Shown: piece after piece, positions 42,031 through 51,111 of the stretch | Position numbering within the stretch: the stretch's first letter is position 1 | Layout of the letters: every line of letters starts with the position of its first letter | NCBI GenBank assembly: GCA_016710365.1 | Contig: JADJVW010000027.1 | Location: 1 to 64,000, forward strand | Source: Candidatus Caldilinea saccharophila | GTDB lineage: Bacteria; Chloroflexota; Anaerolineae; Caldilineales; Caldilineaceae | Direction of reading: 5' to 3' | DNA length: 64,000 bases | Position numbers and translations under genes: made by a program | Notes under the pieces: model-generated | Seen by the model: only the letters and a program-made list of their open reading frames with translations | What the model was told of the DNA's origin: nothing | Database searches by the model: none

Positions 42031-44601
42031 CTACACACGCCAGCCCAGCAGATTCCAGTAGTACAGCCACCCGGCAAAGATCGGCATAAAGAGCAGGGCC
42101 AGGACATAGTGCGCCAGACTCAAGGCGCTCCATCCTCCCGCGCGCCAGGTGAGCGCGGCCACTGCCAGCGAAGCGCCGGCCAGCGCCAGCGCGATCAGCG
42201 GCAGCGCCAGTACGGCCAGGAACAGCGGCGTCACGCCATAAAGCAGCGCCGGCTCCACGGTTAGAATCAGCGCCACGACAAAGATCAGCACAAGCGCGCA
42301 CGCGGCGACCAGCAGCCGCCACGCCATCCCGTTGACGCTGAAAGGCAGCGCGTCCGGCCAGAAGCGACCAAAGAGCCAGTGCAGCGGCGTCACCAGCAGC
42401 ACCGACAGAAAGACCAGGAGCGCAGCGAACCCCAGCCCGCGCTGGAAAGGGATGGCTTCGCACCAGGCGACCTTTTCGTAGGCGCGATAAGGATTGTTCT
42501 CCACGAAGAGCGCGCTGACCTGGCCCGCGGCGTCGCCGGTAAAATACAGATCGCCGCTGCCATCGACCGCGCCATCGGCCGGGCGCAGCACGCGCGGCGC
42601 GACCGCCACCCACGGCTGCGGCGTCGCGCCGATCCCCTGCGTCGTCAACGTTCCGTCAGCGTTGGCGCGTACGGTCACGTCGGCGAAATTGCCGCCCATC
42701 AGTCGCGCCGCCTTGCCAAAAGTGGTGTGAAACATACGCGTCGAGCGGTAGCTGCCCTGCAATTCGTCGCTCTCGGCGCGGCTCAGGCGCGCCGAGAGCG
42801 GCGGTTGCGCCGCCGCCGGATAAAAGTGGTTGAAGAAGGCGCGGCGGAATTCCTCGCCGGGCGCAAAGCCGCCGTTGCTGTTGTAGGCAACATAGACGCC
42901 TGTGTTTGCGTCGGGAATCAAAAAAAGTGCGGTGCTCGACACGCCCGGATTATTTCCTTCGTGACGCAGGATGCGCTGGCCGTTGACCGTCGTCTCGGCA
43001 AAGCCATAGGCGAAGCCGTTGACAGTCGGATCGTGGCTAAAGAGGCGGCTGTGCATCTGCGCCAGGGTGGGCGCGGTCAGGATCGGCGTGTCCCCCTCCG
43101 CCAGATGCGCCCGCATAAATTTTGCCATATCGGTCACCGTCATGTGCCCTTCGCCGGCGGAAGGCGTCTGCAGAAAGACAAACGGGCGCGCGACAAAGTG
43201 GCCATCGACGTAGCGATAGTTCGTTGTCGCGTCGTTCTCCAGCGCCGGGGGGAGCGGCTGTAGGAAGGTGCTTTGCGCCATGCCGAGCGGGGCAAAGATG
43301 CGTTCGGCGATATACTGCTCGAAGGGCAGCCCGGCCATGCGCTCGACGATATAACCTGCCAGCGCAGTGCCGTAATTTGAATACCCTGAGTAAACGCCCG
43401 GCGGCCAGATGCGCGCCGGCCTGTGCTGCGTCAGAAAGCGCGCGGGCGGCATCAGATCTTCTTCGTGCAGGGCGAACATATAGCCCTGATCTTCAAAGCC
43501 GGCGCTGTGGCTCAACAGGTGACGCAGCGTGATCGGCTGGGGAAAAGTGGCCGGAATCGTAAAATCGAGATAGGTGTTGATGTCGGCGTCCAGGTCGAGC
43601 TGCCCTGCTTCGACCAACTGCATCACCGCCGCCCAGACAAAGAGCTTGCCAGTCGAATCGGTGCGGAAGAGCGTGCGTTCGGCGTCGACGGGCTGCTGCG
43701 CCGCCACATCGGCCAAGCCGTAGCCGCGGGCAAAGCGCAACTCGTCATCCACGACCATCGCCACCGCCGCGCCCGCAATGTGATGCTCGGCCAACTGACG
43801 CGGCAGCAGCTCGTCGAAAAAGGCCGCGACCGCGCCCTCATCCTCCAGCACGCCGGCAGCGAGCGTCGCCGCTTCTGCTGCCGAAGTCTGCGGCGGGTAG
43901 GTCTCCGCCAGCACTCTTTCCATGATCTTGACGAACTCAGCCGGCTCCTCAAACAGCGACCGATGGCCCGAACGCGCAAAGACAAGGGACTCCTTCGACG
44001 GCGCTTCAAGCATCGCAAACCACTCCTGGGCCAGCACGGCGCGGCCGCGCGCTTCGTACTTGCCTGTCACCAGGTAGACAGGCACTTCCAGCTTGGGAAC
44101 ATCCTGGCGAAAGTCGATTTCCTGCAACTGTGGGTAGAGCACGCTGAAGGTGTCGAGAAAGGAGCGAAAGCCGTTGATGCGATCCATCAGCGTATACTCC
44201 GGGACAAAGAGAATGGCGGGCATCTCGCGACTCGTATCGAGATAGGGGTAGGGATTCCAGTCATGTTCGTGCGACAGTGCGCTTTCGTAGTCAAGCAGAT
44301 CAGCGTAGGGCGGCGGCCCGTTGCCGCGCAGGGTGGCGGCCAGCGCTTCGTTGCCAGTCGCCTCCGCCCAGGCCAGCGTGTCGGCGTAGAACATGCGATC
44401 CGTCTCGCGCTGGCTGACCATCTGACCGGCGCCCACATAGGCGTGGAAGAGCTCCGGCTGTTGCTGCACGGCCAGCGCACCCAGCGTGGCGCCCCAGGAG
44501 TTACCGACCAGGTAGATCTTCTCCTCGTCAAAGCGGGCGCGCAGGTAATTGGTGACCTCGATGGTGTCCGCCACCATCTGTTCGAGCGTCAGCGTCTCCA
44601 C
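42031..44601 (-). CDS. Alpha/beta hydrolase + beta-lactamase-fold serine hydrolase + membrane helices (main part of a fused protein)
   Basis: This frame continues the protein that begins at 45370. The alpha/beta-hydrolase nucleophile elbow is YLVGNSWGATLGAL and its catalytic His is in VFARSGHRSLFEEP. After a linker a class C beta-lactamase/penicillin-binding-type domain starts (LPRQLAEHHIAGAAVAMVV). Its SxxK motif is in FRTDSTGKLFVW and its YxN motif in VYSGYSNYGTALAGY, with a late RHEGNNPGVSS standing where KTG occurs. A beta region and a C-terminal set of about five helices follow (GLGFAALLVFLSVLLVTPLHW to FMPIFAGWLYYWNLLG). It probably hydrolyses peptide-like or ester substrates outside the cell. 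The junction with the N-terminal part is a one-base error in the C4 run at 44643-44646. Confidence 0.82.
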   Translation of the reverse strand: METLTLEQMVADTIEVTNYLRARFDEEKIYLVGNSWGATLGALAVQQQPELFHAYVGAGQMVSQRETDRMFYADTLAWAEATGNEALAATLRGNGPPPYADLLDYESALSHEHDWNPYPYLDTSREMPAILFVPEYTLMDRINGFRSFLDTFSVLYPQLQEIDFRQDVPKLEVPVYLVTGKYEARGRAVLAQEWFAMLEAPSKESLVFARSGHRSLFEEPAEFVKIMERVLAETYPPQTSAAEAATLAAGVLEDEGAVAAFFDELLPRQLAEHHIAGAAVAMVVDDELRFARGYGLADVAAQQPVDAERTLFRTDSTGKLFVWAAVMQLVEAGQLDLDADINTYLDFTIPATFPQPITLRHLLSHSAGFEDQGYMFALHEEDLMPPARFLTQHRPARIWPPGVYSGYSNYGTALAGYIVERMAGLPFEQYIAERIFAPLGMAQSTFLQPLPPALENDATTNYRYVDGHFVARPFVFLQTPSAGEGHMTVTDMAKFMRAHLAEGDTPILTAPTLAQMHSRLFSHDPTVNGFAYGFAETTVNGQRILRHEGNNPGVSSTALFLIPDANTGVYVAYNSNGGFAPGEEFRRAFFNHFYPAAAQPPLSARLSRAESDELQGSYRSTRMFHTTFGKAARLMGGNFADVTVRANADGTLTTQGIGATPQPWVAVAPRVLRPADGAVDGSGDLYFTGDAAGQVSALFVENNPYRAYEKVAWCEAIPFQRGLGFAALLVFLSVLLVTPLHWLFGRFWPDALPFSVNGMAWRLLVAACALVLIFVVALILTVEPALLYGVTPLFLAVLALPLIALALAGASLAVAALTWRAGGWSALSLAHYVLALLFMPIFAGWLYYWNLLGWRV

Positions 44602-45370
44602 CGGATCGAGCGCTGCATAGGATTTGCCCGCGCCGCGCTGCTCCCCACACGACGACTACGAAGTGCTGCTCCAGCCCGGCGTCCATCCGCATCGCGCCGA
44701 TGTCCGTGCCGCCCGGACCGCCCGCCAGGTAGAGCAGCACCGGTTTCTCCACGCTCCGCCCGCGGATCATGAGAGTCTGCGGATGGCCGCCAATCGATAT
44801 TTCCGTCAGCTCGGCGATACTGCCGGGCAGCGCCGCCCCATCTGCACCCAGGATGGGCGCGGTGGTCGCCGGCCGGGCGGTCGCCACGGCCAGCCCGATC
44901 AGCGCTACCGCGGCGACGCCGGTCAGGCTCCAGCCGATGATGCCCAGCGCGGACGCGCCTGGCTTGCCCAGGCGTGCGGCCAGCGCAACGCCAACCAGCG
45001 CGCCCACCATCATCGGCGCCAGAAAGAAGAGGCCGTGCATAAAGCGGCCGACGACAAAGGCAATCACACCGTAGAGCGAGTCAAGATGGATGCCGTCGAT
45101 CATGGGGCCGCCCACGTTGAGGCGCGCCGCCTCATACACGGCGAGAAAGCCAAGCGGCGCCACTACGAGGCTCCAGCGGCTGCCCAGGATCAGCCCCGCC
45201 ACCCCGCCGATCAGCAGCCCGACGACCATCGACGCCAGCGCCTGCGTGGTCGTGATCGGGCCGCGCGGCATGAGCCATGCGCTGAGCAGACCGGCGCCGG
45301 CCACAATCGCCAGCACCGCGCCCAGCCCGATGCGTTTGTTTGTCCAGAGATAGTTGCCTGTAGACATCAT
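44528..45370 (-). CDS. N-terminal membrane part and hydrolase start of the fused alpha/beta hydrolase-serine hydrolase protein
   Basis: The ATG at 45370 follows AAAGGAA. About six membrane helices come first (IGLGAVLAIVAGAGLLSAWL, LVVAPLGFLAVYEAARL, GLFFLAPMMVGALVGVALAA, IGWSLTGVAAVALIGLAVA). Then the alpha/beta-hydrolase fold begins with the oxyanion motif LYLAGGPGGTDIG and HFVVVVW. Reading one G fewer after VVVVW gives EQRGAGKSYAALDP and enters the frame of 42031-44601. The reconstructed protein would be about 1,110 residues. The GGPG motif groups the hydrolase with proline-iminopeptidase-like enzymes. Confidence 0.75.
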   Translation of the reverse strand: MMSTGNYLWTNKRIGLGAVLAIVAGAGLLSAWLMPRGPITTTQALASMVVGLLIGGVAGLILGSRWSLVVAPLGFLAVYEAARLNVGGPMIDGIHLDSLYGVIAFVVGRFMHGLFFLAPMMVGALVGVALAARLGKPGASALGIIGWSLTGVAAVALIGLAVATARPATTAPILGADGAALPGSIAELTEISIGGHPQTLMIRGRSVEKPVLLYLAGGPGGTDIGAMRMDAGLEQHFVVVVWGAARRGQILCSARSGGDADARTDGGGHHRGHQLPARPL

Positions 45371-45433
45371 GGGATTCCTTTCTGTCACATCCGTGGTCAA
45401 ATTTTTTAAGCGATCAATGTTCAGCCGGATTTC

Positions 45434-45531
45434 CATCGACCACGGATTTGACGGATTCGGCGGAAAAAGCCAGATAATCTTCGGATGAAATCCGCGAGAA
45501 TCCGTCTCATCCGTTCAATCCGTGGTCGATG
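45434..45531. repeat. GGAT-family hairpin, copy 2
   Basis: CATCGACCACGGATT at the left pairs with AATCCGTGGTCGATG at the right. Internal GGATTCGGCGGA and TCCGCGAGAATCCG units also pair. It lies upstream of the fused hydrolase gene on the minus strand and fills most of 45371-45583. Confidence 0.9.
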
Positions 45532-45583
45532 CTTCAGGGCTGTATCGTTGCCTAAAGCTGCATCGCTGCGCTGAACTCAAGGG

Positions 45584-45865
45584 TCAACAGTGACTTGGAT
45601 TGTCGCTTGCATCTTCTCGGCAGCGCTCGCAGCGCACTAACAGCAGCGGCAAACCCAGCGAGTAGAGCGCACGCAGCATCCCCTGCAAGGCCGCCTGATC
45701 GGCGACTGTGCCGCACAGCGTGCTCACGCAATGGTGATCATTGTCCTGGACCACCGTCAGCGTGAGCGGGGCAAACCACTCCCCCCAGCGCACGGCCAGG
45801 CGTCCCTCCACCTGGATGGTGTAGCGCGCCGGTTGATCGAGAGAAAATCTGTGCTGTGTTGTCAT
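45584..45865 (-). CDS. Small protein of unknown function
   Basis: This 93-residue protein starts at the ATG at 45865 (AAGAGGCGG upstream). Longer in-frame starts reach back into the hairpin repeat at 45996. The sequence has a beta-like pattern (RYTIQVEGRLAVRWGEWFAP, LTLTVVQDNDHHCVSTLCGT) and an alpha-helical middle (ADQAALQGMLRALYSLGLPL). A C-terminal Cys cluster (LVRCERCREDASDNPSHC) could bind a metal. The gene is downstream of, and on the same strand as, the MalT-like regulator. I do not recognise a named family; similar small proteins next to MalT-like regulators would support a linked role. Confidence 0.6.
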   Translation of the reverse strand: MTTQHRFSLDQPARYTIQVEGRLAVRWGEWFAPLTLTVVQDNDHHCVSTLCGTVADQAALQGMLRALYSLGLPLLLVRCERCREDASDNPSHC

Positions 45866-45995
45866 GTCCGCCTCTTCCTGCCTTGCGCCGTTACGCTCTG
45901 CCCTGTTCAGTGTAGCGGCGCGGCGGGATGATGCGCATCGTTCGCAAAGGATGAGAGAGGGATGATTTGCGGCTGTGTGGGGTGCGGCGAGAAGA

Positions 45996-46085
45996 ATAGC
46001 CCGCGGATTTGGCGGATTTGGCGGATGTACACGGATAAGAAAAAATCCGTGAATATCCGTCGCATCCGTCAAATCCGTGGGCTAT
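45996..46085. repeat. GGAT-family hairpin, copy 3
   Basis: ATAGCCCGCGGATTTGG pairs with the complement ending CCGTGGGCTAT with one mismatch. Inner GGCGGATTTGGCGGATG and ACGGATAAG units pair with ATCCGTCGCATCCG units. It fills the gap between the small gene and the MalT-like gene. Confidence 0.9.
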
Positions 46086-46157
46086 CAGGGAGTTGGCCCT
46101 TCTTTGTGTCCCTTTGCGCCCTTGGTGGCTTCGTGGTGGGGCTTTTCGAGCAGTTTC

Positions 46158-49073
46158 TTAGGCAGAGAGGAGACCCAGGCGCCGGGCGCGCGCCACGGCT
46201 TCGCGACGCCCGTCGACGCCGAGCTTGGCGTAGATATGCGCGGCGTGGGTCTTGACCGTGGGCAGCGAGACCACCAGGTGGCGGGCGATCTCTTGGTTGG
46301 TGAAGCGGCTGGCGAGCAACGCCAGCACTTCCAGTTCGCGCTCCGTCAGCGGTTCGATCAGCTCCGGCTCGGTGGCGTCTGCCGTCGCGTGCAGAGGGGA
46401 CGCGCCGCGCTTCGCTTCACCGGCTATGGAGAGTAGACGGCCAGCATAGGGCGCACTCCCTTCATCTGCTGCTGCGCGGTAAAGCAGATCGAGCATGAGC
46501 CGCCCTTCATCCAGAAAGACGCGCGCATAGCCCTCCGGCTCGGCGCGCGCCAGCGCACGGTTCAACGAGGAGAGGGCAGCCTTCTCCTCGCCCTGCTGCG
46601 CCAAAGCGAGTGCGCGCAGCGTGAGACACTCGATCACGCAGCCGATGCGTCCGCCACGCTCCGCGACCATCGATGTCTGCGCCAGCAAAGCGGCTGCATC
46701 GTTCACCTGATTAGTCGCCAGCCAGACGCGTGCCAGCGTCAGATCCTCCACCTCGCGCAGATAATCCGCCGGTTCACCGCCTGCATAGGCAGCAGCCCAC
46801 GCTGCGGCCGGCGCCAGATGCCCTTCCGCCAGCCAGACCCGCGCCCGCTGCGCGGCCATTAGACCAAAAAGGCGCGGGATGCGGTAGGGCTGAAGCAGCG
46901 TCTCCAACACCCGCAATGCAGCGAGCGCGCCCGCATAGTCTCCCTGCGACTGCCGCAGCCGGGCCAGAAAGAGATGCTCGTGGCGCAGATCGTCGGTGAT
47001 GCCGCCTGCCTCGGAATGCGCCATGCCGGCCAGCAGCAGCGCTTCCGCCTCTTGCAACGCATTCTGCTCGCGCCGGATCTCACCCAGAATCGCCCGCGCC
47101 AGCCCCAGCGGCGGCGTATCATCATCGACTGGCGCTAAGCTATCGATCAGCGACTGGCACGTTTGCGCGCCACGCGCAAGCTCTCCTTGCGCTATCTGCA
47201 CCATCGCAGCTTCCGCGCGCGCGTTGACCACCAGGTAACGCACGCCGGCCGTCTCGGCCAATGTCGCCGCCTCCAGATAGGCGTGCTCGGCGCGCGTCGT
47301 CTCGCCTTGCAGCTCGTAGGCAAGCCCCAGCGTGTCGTGAGCGCGCGCACGGATGAGATGCGCCGCGGCGGGCAGCGCGGCCAGCGCACGCTCGATCGCG
47401 TCGATGGCAGGCTGGGAATCACCGCGCAGGGCCGCCACCGCGGCACGATGCACGGCCGCCTGCGCCAGCAACTCATCGACCGCGGCGTACGCTTCCGGCT
47501 TCTGGCGCAGCAGACGCTCGGCCTCGTCCAGCAGGTGTTCGGCTTCGTCGATCTGGCCGGCCAGGTACAGGGCGCGCGCCAGGCGCAGGCTCAACAATGG
47601 CCGCGCGTGCAGCACGCTTGCGGGCAAGGCGCGCCACCAGGCGCGCCAGGCGCCCACGTCACCGCCCGACCAGGTGGCGCTGGACGCCAGTGCGCTTTCG
47701 ATCAGCGCGGCGGCCAGGTCAACATCCGCCGCACAGAGCGCATGGTGGACCGCATCGGCGGCATAGCCGGCTTCGGCATACCAGAGCGCGGCGCGGCGGT
47801 GCAGGTCGGCCACCGCCGCCGCGTCCACGCTGATCTCCAGATGATGGCGCAGCAGATCGGCAAAGAGATGATGATAGCGATACCATCGGCGCCGGTGGTC
47901 CAGCGGCACGACGAACAAATTGCGCCGCTCCAACCTTTCGAGAATCTGCTGGCCCGTCGAGAGAGGCGCGACAGCGGCGGTGTTGTCAACCGCTGCACGA
48001 GAAGAAAAAACAGAAGAAAAAACGTCGGAACTCGCGACCGCCTCACACAGGGCGCCGCATAGTCGATCCAAAACTGAGGTTGCCAGCAGAAAACGCTGCA
48101 GCGCCTCCGGCTGGCGTGCGAGCACTTCGTCGCCCAGATAGTCCACCACCTGCCGGTCATCCCCGGCGAATTTTCGGACAAACTGGGCGGGGTCGGCATG
48201 TTCGAACAAGGAGAGCGCCGCCAACTGCAAGCCGGCCACCCACCCTTCGGTGCGCGTGCTCAACACTTCGATCAGCGCTTCCGGCAGCGCCAACGCCATT
48301 ACCCGGCGCAAGAAATCAGCCGTCTCGTCGAGCGTGAAGCGCAGATCGCGTGCGCGCACCTCCATCATGCGATTCTGCACGCGCCAGCGCGCCAAAGGCA
48401 GCGGCGGATCTTCGCGCGTCATCAGAATCAGATGAAACGAGGCCGGTGCATGTTCCACCAGAAGTTCCACAGCAGCGTGCAACTCGCGGTTCTCGATCCG
48501 GTGATAATCGTCGAGAAGCAGCAAGAGCGGCGCATCCACCCCGGCGGCCTCGGCAAGATCCTCGATCAGCGCCGCGCCGCACGCGGCCGCGGAGAAGGCA
48601 GCCGCGTCGCGCAAGAGTTGCTCGGTGCGGCTGCCAATCGACCGGTCCATGCGCCGCAGGGTTGCCAACACCCATGCGAAAAAGCGCGCCGGCTCATTCT
48701 CCGCTTCCTCCAGCGAAAGCCAGGCCACGCGCGTGTGCAGGTGCTCCGCACCTGTGTAGGTCGCCAACCACTCGGCGGCCAGGGTTGTCTTGCCATAGCC
48801 TGCGGGCGCGACAATCAACCCAAACCGACGCTGCTGTGCGACGCCGCTCTCCAGGCGCTGCAGCAGGCGCTCGCGCGCGACGAAGCGGGAGCGCACGGGC
48901 GGAATATAAAATTTCGTTGCGAGCAGAGGCAGTTCGCGTGCTTCGGCAGCCTGATTCACAGCGGCGTCATCCTGATCAAGCACGATTTGGTTTACACCAT
49001 TATACCTGACCTTGCACAATGCGCCGGACAGGGAATTTCCAGCGGCGGGTGCATCTGGCGTCGAACTGGTCAT
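46158..49073 (-). CDS. MalT/LuxR-family ATP-dependent transcriptional regulator
   Basis: This is a large LuxR-type regulator of up to 971 residues. It begins ELPLLATKFYIPPVRSRFVA. The STAND-type NTPase has Walker A IVAPAGYGKTTLAAEW and Walker B LLLLLDDYHRIEN. A helical TPR-like array covers about residues 400-860 (ALYLAGQIDEAEHLLDEAER, LARGAQTCQSLIDSL). The C-terminal LuxR-type HTH reads LTERELEVLALLASRFTNQE and SLPTVKTHAAHIYAKLGVDG. The start is uncertain: the ATG at 49073 would leave 28 nt to the divergent fur start, and a GTG at 48983 lies just before the conserved part. MalT-type proteins activate genes on binding an inducer and ATP. An in-frame low-complexity stretch (VFSSVFSS) occurs near residue 345. 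Confidence 0.9.
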   Translation of the reverse strand: MTSSTPDAPAAGNSLSGALCKVRYNGVNQIVLDQDDAAVNQAAEARELPLLATKFYIPPVRSRFVARERLLQRLESGVAQQRRFGLIVAPAGYGKTTLAAEWLATYTGAEHLHTRVAWLSLEEAENEPARFFAWVLATLRRMDRSIGSRTEQLLRDAAAFSAAACGAALIEDLAEAAGVDAPLLLLLDDYHRIENRELHAAVELLVEHAPASFHLILMTREDPPLPLARWRVQNRMMEVRARDLRFTLDETADFLRRVMALALPEALIEVLSTRTEGWVAGLQLAALSLFEHADPAQFVRKFAGDDRQVVDYLGDEVLARQPEALQRFLLATSVLDRLCGALCEAVASSDVFSSVFSSRAAVDNTAAVAPLSTGQQILERLERRNLFVVPLDHRRRWYRYHHLFADLLRHHLEISVDAAAVADLHRRAALWYAEAGYAADAVHHALCAADVDLAAALIESALASSATWSGGDVGAWRAWWRALPASVLHARPLLSLRLARALYLAGQIDEAEHLLDEAERLLRQKPEAYAAVDELLAQAAVHRAAVAALRGDSQPAIDAIERALAALPAAAHLIRARAHDTLGLAYELQGETTRAEHAYLEAATLAETAGVRYLVVNARAEAAMVQIAQGELARGAQTCQSLIDSLAPVDDDTPPLGLARAILGEIRREQNALQEAEALLLAGMAHSEAGGITDDLRHEHLFLARLRQSQGDYAGALAALRVLETLLQPYRIPRLFGLMAAQRARVWLAEGHLAPAAAWAAAYAGGEPADYLREVEDLTLARVWLATNQVNDAAALLAQTSMVAERGGRIGCVIECLTLRALALAQQGEEKAALSSLNRALARAEPEGYARVFLDEGRLMLDLLYRAAADEGSAPYAGRLLSIAGEAKRGASPLHATADATEPELIEPLTERELEVLALLASRFTNQEIARHLVVSLPTVKTHAAHIYAKLGVDGRREAVARARRLGLLSA

Positions 49074-49101
49074 CCTGTTCCCTGCTTGGTATACTGCGGC
49101 T

Positions 49102-49544
49102 ATGCCTACCTCGTTGATTCGCCAACTGCGCGCCGCCGGCTACAAGATCACGCCCCCGCGCCTTGCCGTGCTCGAAGTCATCCAGCGCGAAGGCGAGCAT
49201 CTGAATCCCAACGAGATCCTGGCCCACGCCCAGGCGATCCACCCGCAGACTGGCCGCGCCACGGTCTACCGCACGCTCGAACTGCTGACCCAACTTGGCA
49301 TCGTCCGCCCTATCTATGTGGGCGACAGCGGCCCGACCTACATCCGCGCACAGGAGGCCATCATCACCTCGTCTGCTCACGCTGCGGTGCAGTGGTCGAC
49401 TTTGAGCAGTGCGTGGCCGATGGCATGGAGCGCGAGTTGGAAGAGCGCTTCGGCTTCCGCATCACCAGCCATCTGCTCGAGTTCTACGGCCTCTGCGCCC
49501 ATTGCCAGGCATCAACCTCCGCCGCCCTCTCAGAGGCTGTTTGA
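49102..49544 (+). CDS. Fur-family metal-responsive repressor, frameshifted
   Basis: The ATG at 49102 opens LIRQLRAAGYKITPPRLAVL, the Fur winged-helix start, with HLNPNEILAHAQAIHPQTGR and ATVYRTLELLTQLGIVRPIY as the recognition helix. The frame breaks in the GG at 49356-49357. One added G gives QEGHHHLVCSRCGAVVDFEQ, and the rest runs in that frame to 49544. The C-terminal half has the HHHLVC metal-sensing motif, a first CxxC (CSRC) and a second (CAHC) for structural zinc. It is about 147 residues with the usual Fur size. It is divergent from the MalT-like gene and upstream of a metal-binding lipoprotein, which suggests Zur- or Mur-like duty over zinc or manganese uptake. Confidence 0.85.
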
Positions 49545-49554
49545 GACCTCCTTC

Positions 49555-49670
49555 TTTGCAGAGGCGCAGAGATGCAGAGAAAGCGCAGAGAATGCTTGCG
49601 ACAAGCGTTTGCTTTTCCTCTACGAGCCTCTGCCACTCCGCGCCTCTGCGTCGAATTTAGTCCTTTTCAA
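49555..49670. repeat. Hairpin of CAGAG/CTCTG units
   Basis: The left half has GCAGAGGCGCAGAGATGCAG and the right half CTCTGCCACTCCGCGCCTC, pairing imperfectly around GCTTGCGACAAGC. It directly follows the fur stop. Confidence 0.8.
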
Positions 49671-49689
49671 GCAGTGTCTCAGTAACGAT

Positions 49690-49803
49690 TTGAAAGTAAC
49701 CACAAAGACCCGAAGCACGCTAAGCGGCACAAAGCAGCATGTAAAATTTGATCGCCTGCTTCGTGCTTCTTTGGCGCCCTTTGTGGCTGCGTGGTAAGGC
49801 TTT
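49690..49803. repeat. Hairpin of CCACAAAG/CTTTGTGG units
   Basis: The left half contains AACCACAAAGACCCGAAGCA and the right half GCTTCTTTGGCGCCCTTTGTGG, with GTGCTTC/GAAGCAC pairing. It is another member of the intergenic hairpin set between fur and the metal-binding lipoprotein gene. Confidence 0.78.
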
Positions 49804-49845
49804 TCAAACACTTTCTCAGGGTAGCTCTGTTGCGCCGCGGCCAGT

Positions 49846-49952
49846 TTCAGTAGTTCACGATTTTGCCTCACACAAAGACGCAAAGCCACAAAGTTGAAGA
49901 TGGCGTTCTTTGTGTTCTTTGTGACTTTGTGTGAGTTTCGTGAAGTACTGAG
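49846..49952. repeat. Hairpin repeat, CAGTA-family copy 3
   Basis: The ends TCAGTAGTTCACGA and TCGTGAAGTACTGA form the inverted termini. The interior CTCACACAAAGACGCAAAG, loop TTGAAGATGGCGTTC and CTTTGTGTGAG arms match copies 1 and 2 closely. Confidence 0.92.
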
Positions 49953-49993
49953 TTTGACGCCTGAAGCATCCGGCGCTAAACTGCCCAAACAAA

Positions 49994-50008
49994 TGAGAAT
50001 AAATCTCA
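49994..50008. promoter_or_regulatory. Candidate Fur-family box
   Basis: TGAGAAT-A-AATCTCA is a 7-1-7 inverted repeat with one imperfect pair, close in form to the Fur/Zur consensus TGATAAT-N-ATTATCA. It lies 32 nt before the ATG of the metal-binding lipoprotein, in the right place for repression by the Fur-family protein encoded upstream. Confidence 0.6.
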
Positions 50009-50040
50009 ATAACCGTTGGCAAATATAGAGGAAGCGTACA

Positions 50041-51040
50041 ATGAACAGAATAAGCGGACGCTTTTTGATCCTACTGTGGGCGGCGGGGCGTCCTGCTCAG
50101 CCTTGCCGGCTGTGCAGGGGCGACGCCGTCACCGACGCCGCTCTCCGCGCCAGTGGCGGAGGCAGCGTTACCGGCACTGGCGCCGGTAACGCTGGGTGCG
50201 GATGAAAAGCTGCGCGTCGTCGCCACCACCAATATCATCGGCGATGTCGTGCGCCGGGTAGGCGGCGACGCCATTGACCTGACGCAACTTCTCCCCGCGG
50301 GAAGCGATCCACACAGTTATCAAGCCAAACCTGACGATCTGCGCCAGCTCAACCGCGCCGATGTGATCTTCATCAACGGCCTGCATTTAGAGGAAGCGAT
50401 GCAGCCGGTGTTGGCGAATCTGGACGGCGGCGCCCCGGTGATCGCCGTCAATATTGGCGTGCCCACCCGCGAATTTGGCGGTGGGCGCGGCGCCGAAGCA
50501 GAACACGCGGGCGCTGACCCCCACACCTGGATGGACGTGCGCAATGTGGAGCGCTGGGTCGAGAACATTGTGGTCGCGCTCTCTGCGCTTGACCCTGCTC
50601 ACGCTGAAATTTTCGACGCCAACGCCGCCGCCTATCAGACGCAACTTGACACGTTGCATCAGGAGCTTGTGGCGGCGGTGGCGTCGCTCCCGGCGCAACA
50701 GCGCAAACTTGTCACCGATCACGACAATCTTGGCTACCTGGCTGACGCTTACGGATTCACGGTGACAGGTGCGGTGATCCCGTCGCTGAGCACACTGGCC
50801 GCGCCCTCGGCGCAGGAGTTGGCCGCACTCCAACAACAGGTTGAGCAGGAAGGCGTCAAGGCGATCTTTGTGGGGACGACGGTCAACCCGAATGTGGCGA
50901 ACCAGATTGCCGGCGACACAGGCGCCGTGGTCATCCCAATCTACACAGGTTCGCTCAGCGATGCCTCCGGCCCGGCTGCCACCTACATTGATATGATGCG
51001 ACACGATATGGCGCAGATCGTGGCGGCGCTTCAGCAATAG
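50041..51040 (+). CDS. ZnuA/TroA-type metal ABC transporter substrate-binding lipoprotein, frameshifted in the signal peptide
   Basis: The ATG at 50041 begins a basic signal peptide. Reading the G4 run at 50085-50088 as G3 restores WAAGVLLSLAGC, a lipobox. The mature protein has KLRVVATTNIIGDVVRRVGG and LLPAGSDPHSYQAKPDDLRQ (first ligand His). INGLHLEEAM (second His), ADPHTWMDVRNVERW (third His) and VTDHDNLGYLADAYGF follow, with a late VIPIYTGSLSD. These are the cluster A-1 hallmarks for zinc or manganese binding. Only a short His/acid-rich loop is present (GGGRGAEAEHAGAD). About 332 residues, likely membrane-anchored outside. No ZnuB/ZnuC partners follow, so the permease must be encoded elsewhere. 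Confidence 0.87.
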
Positions 51041-51071
51041 GTTTCTCTGGCAGATTGACGAAAGGGGTAGA

Positions 51072-51101
51072 TTGACAAAGGTTTGACAACCGGCTTATAC
51101 T
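51072..51101 (+). promoter_or_regulatory. Promoter of the cobalamin operon
   Basis: TTGACA (51072-51077), an 18-nt spacer and TATACT (51096-51101) precede the riboswitch by about 10-15 nt, so transcription would start at the beginning of the aptamer. Confidence 0.7.
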
Positions 51102-51111
51102 TCATTTAACT

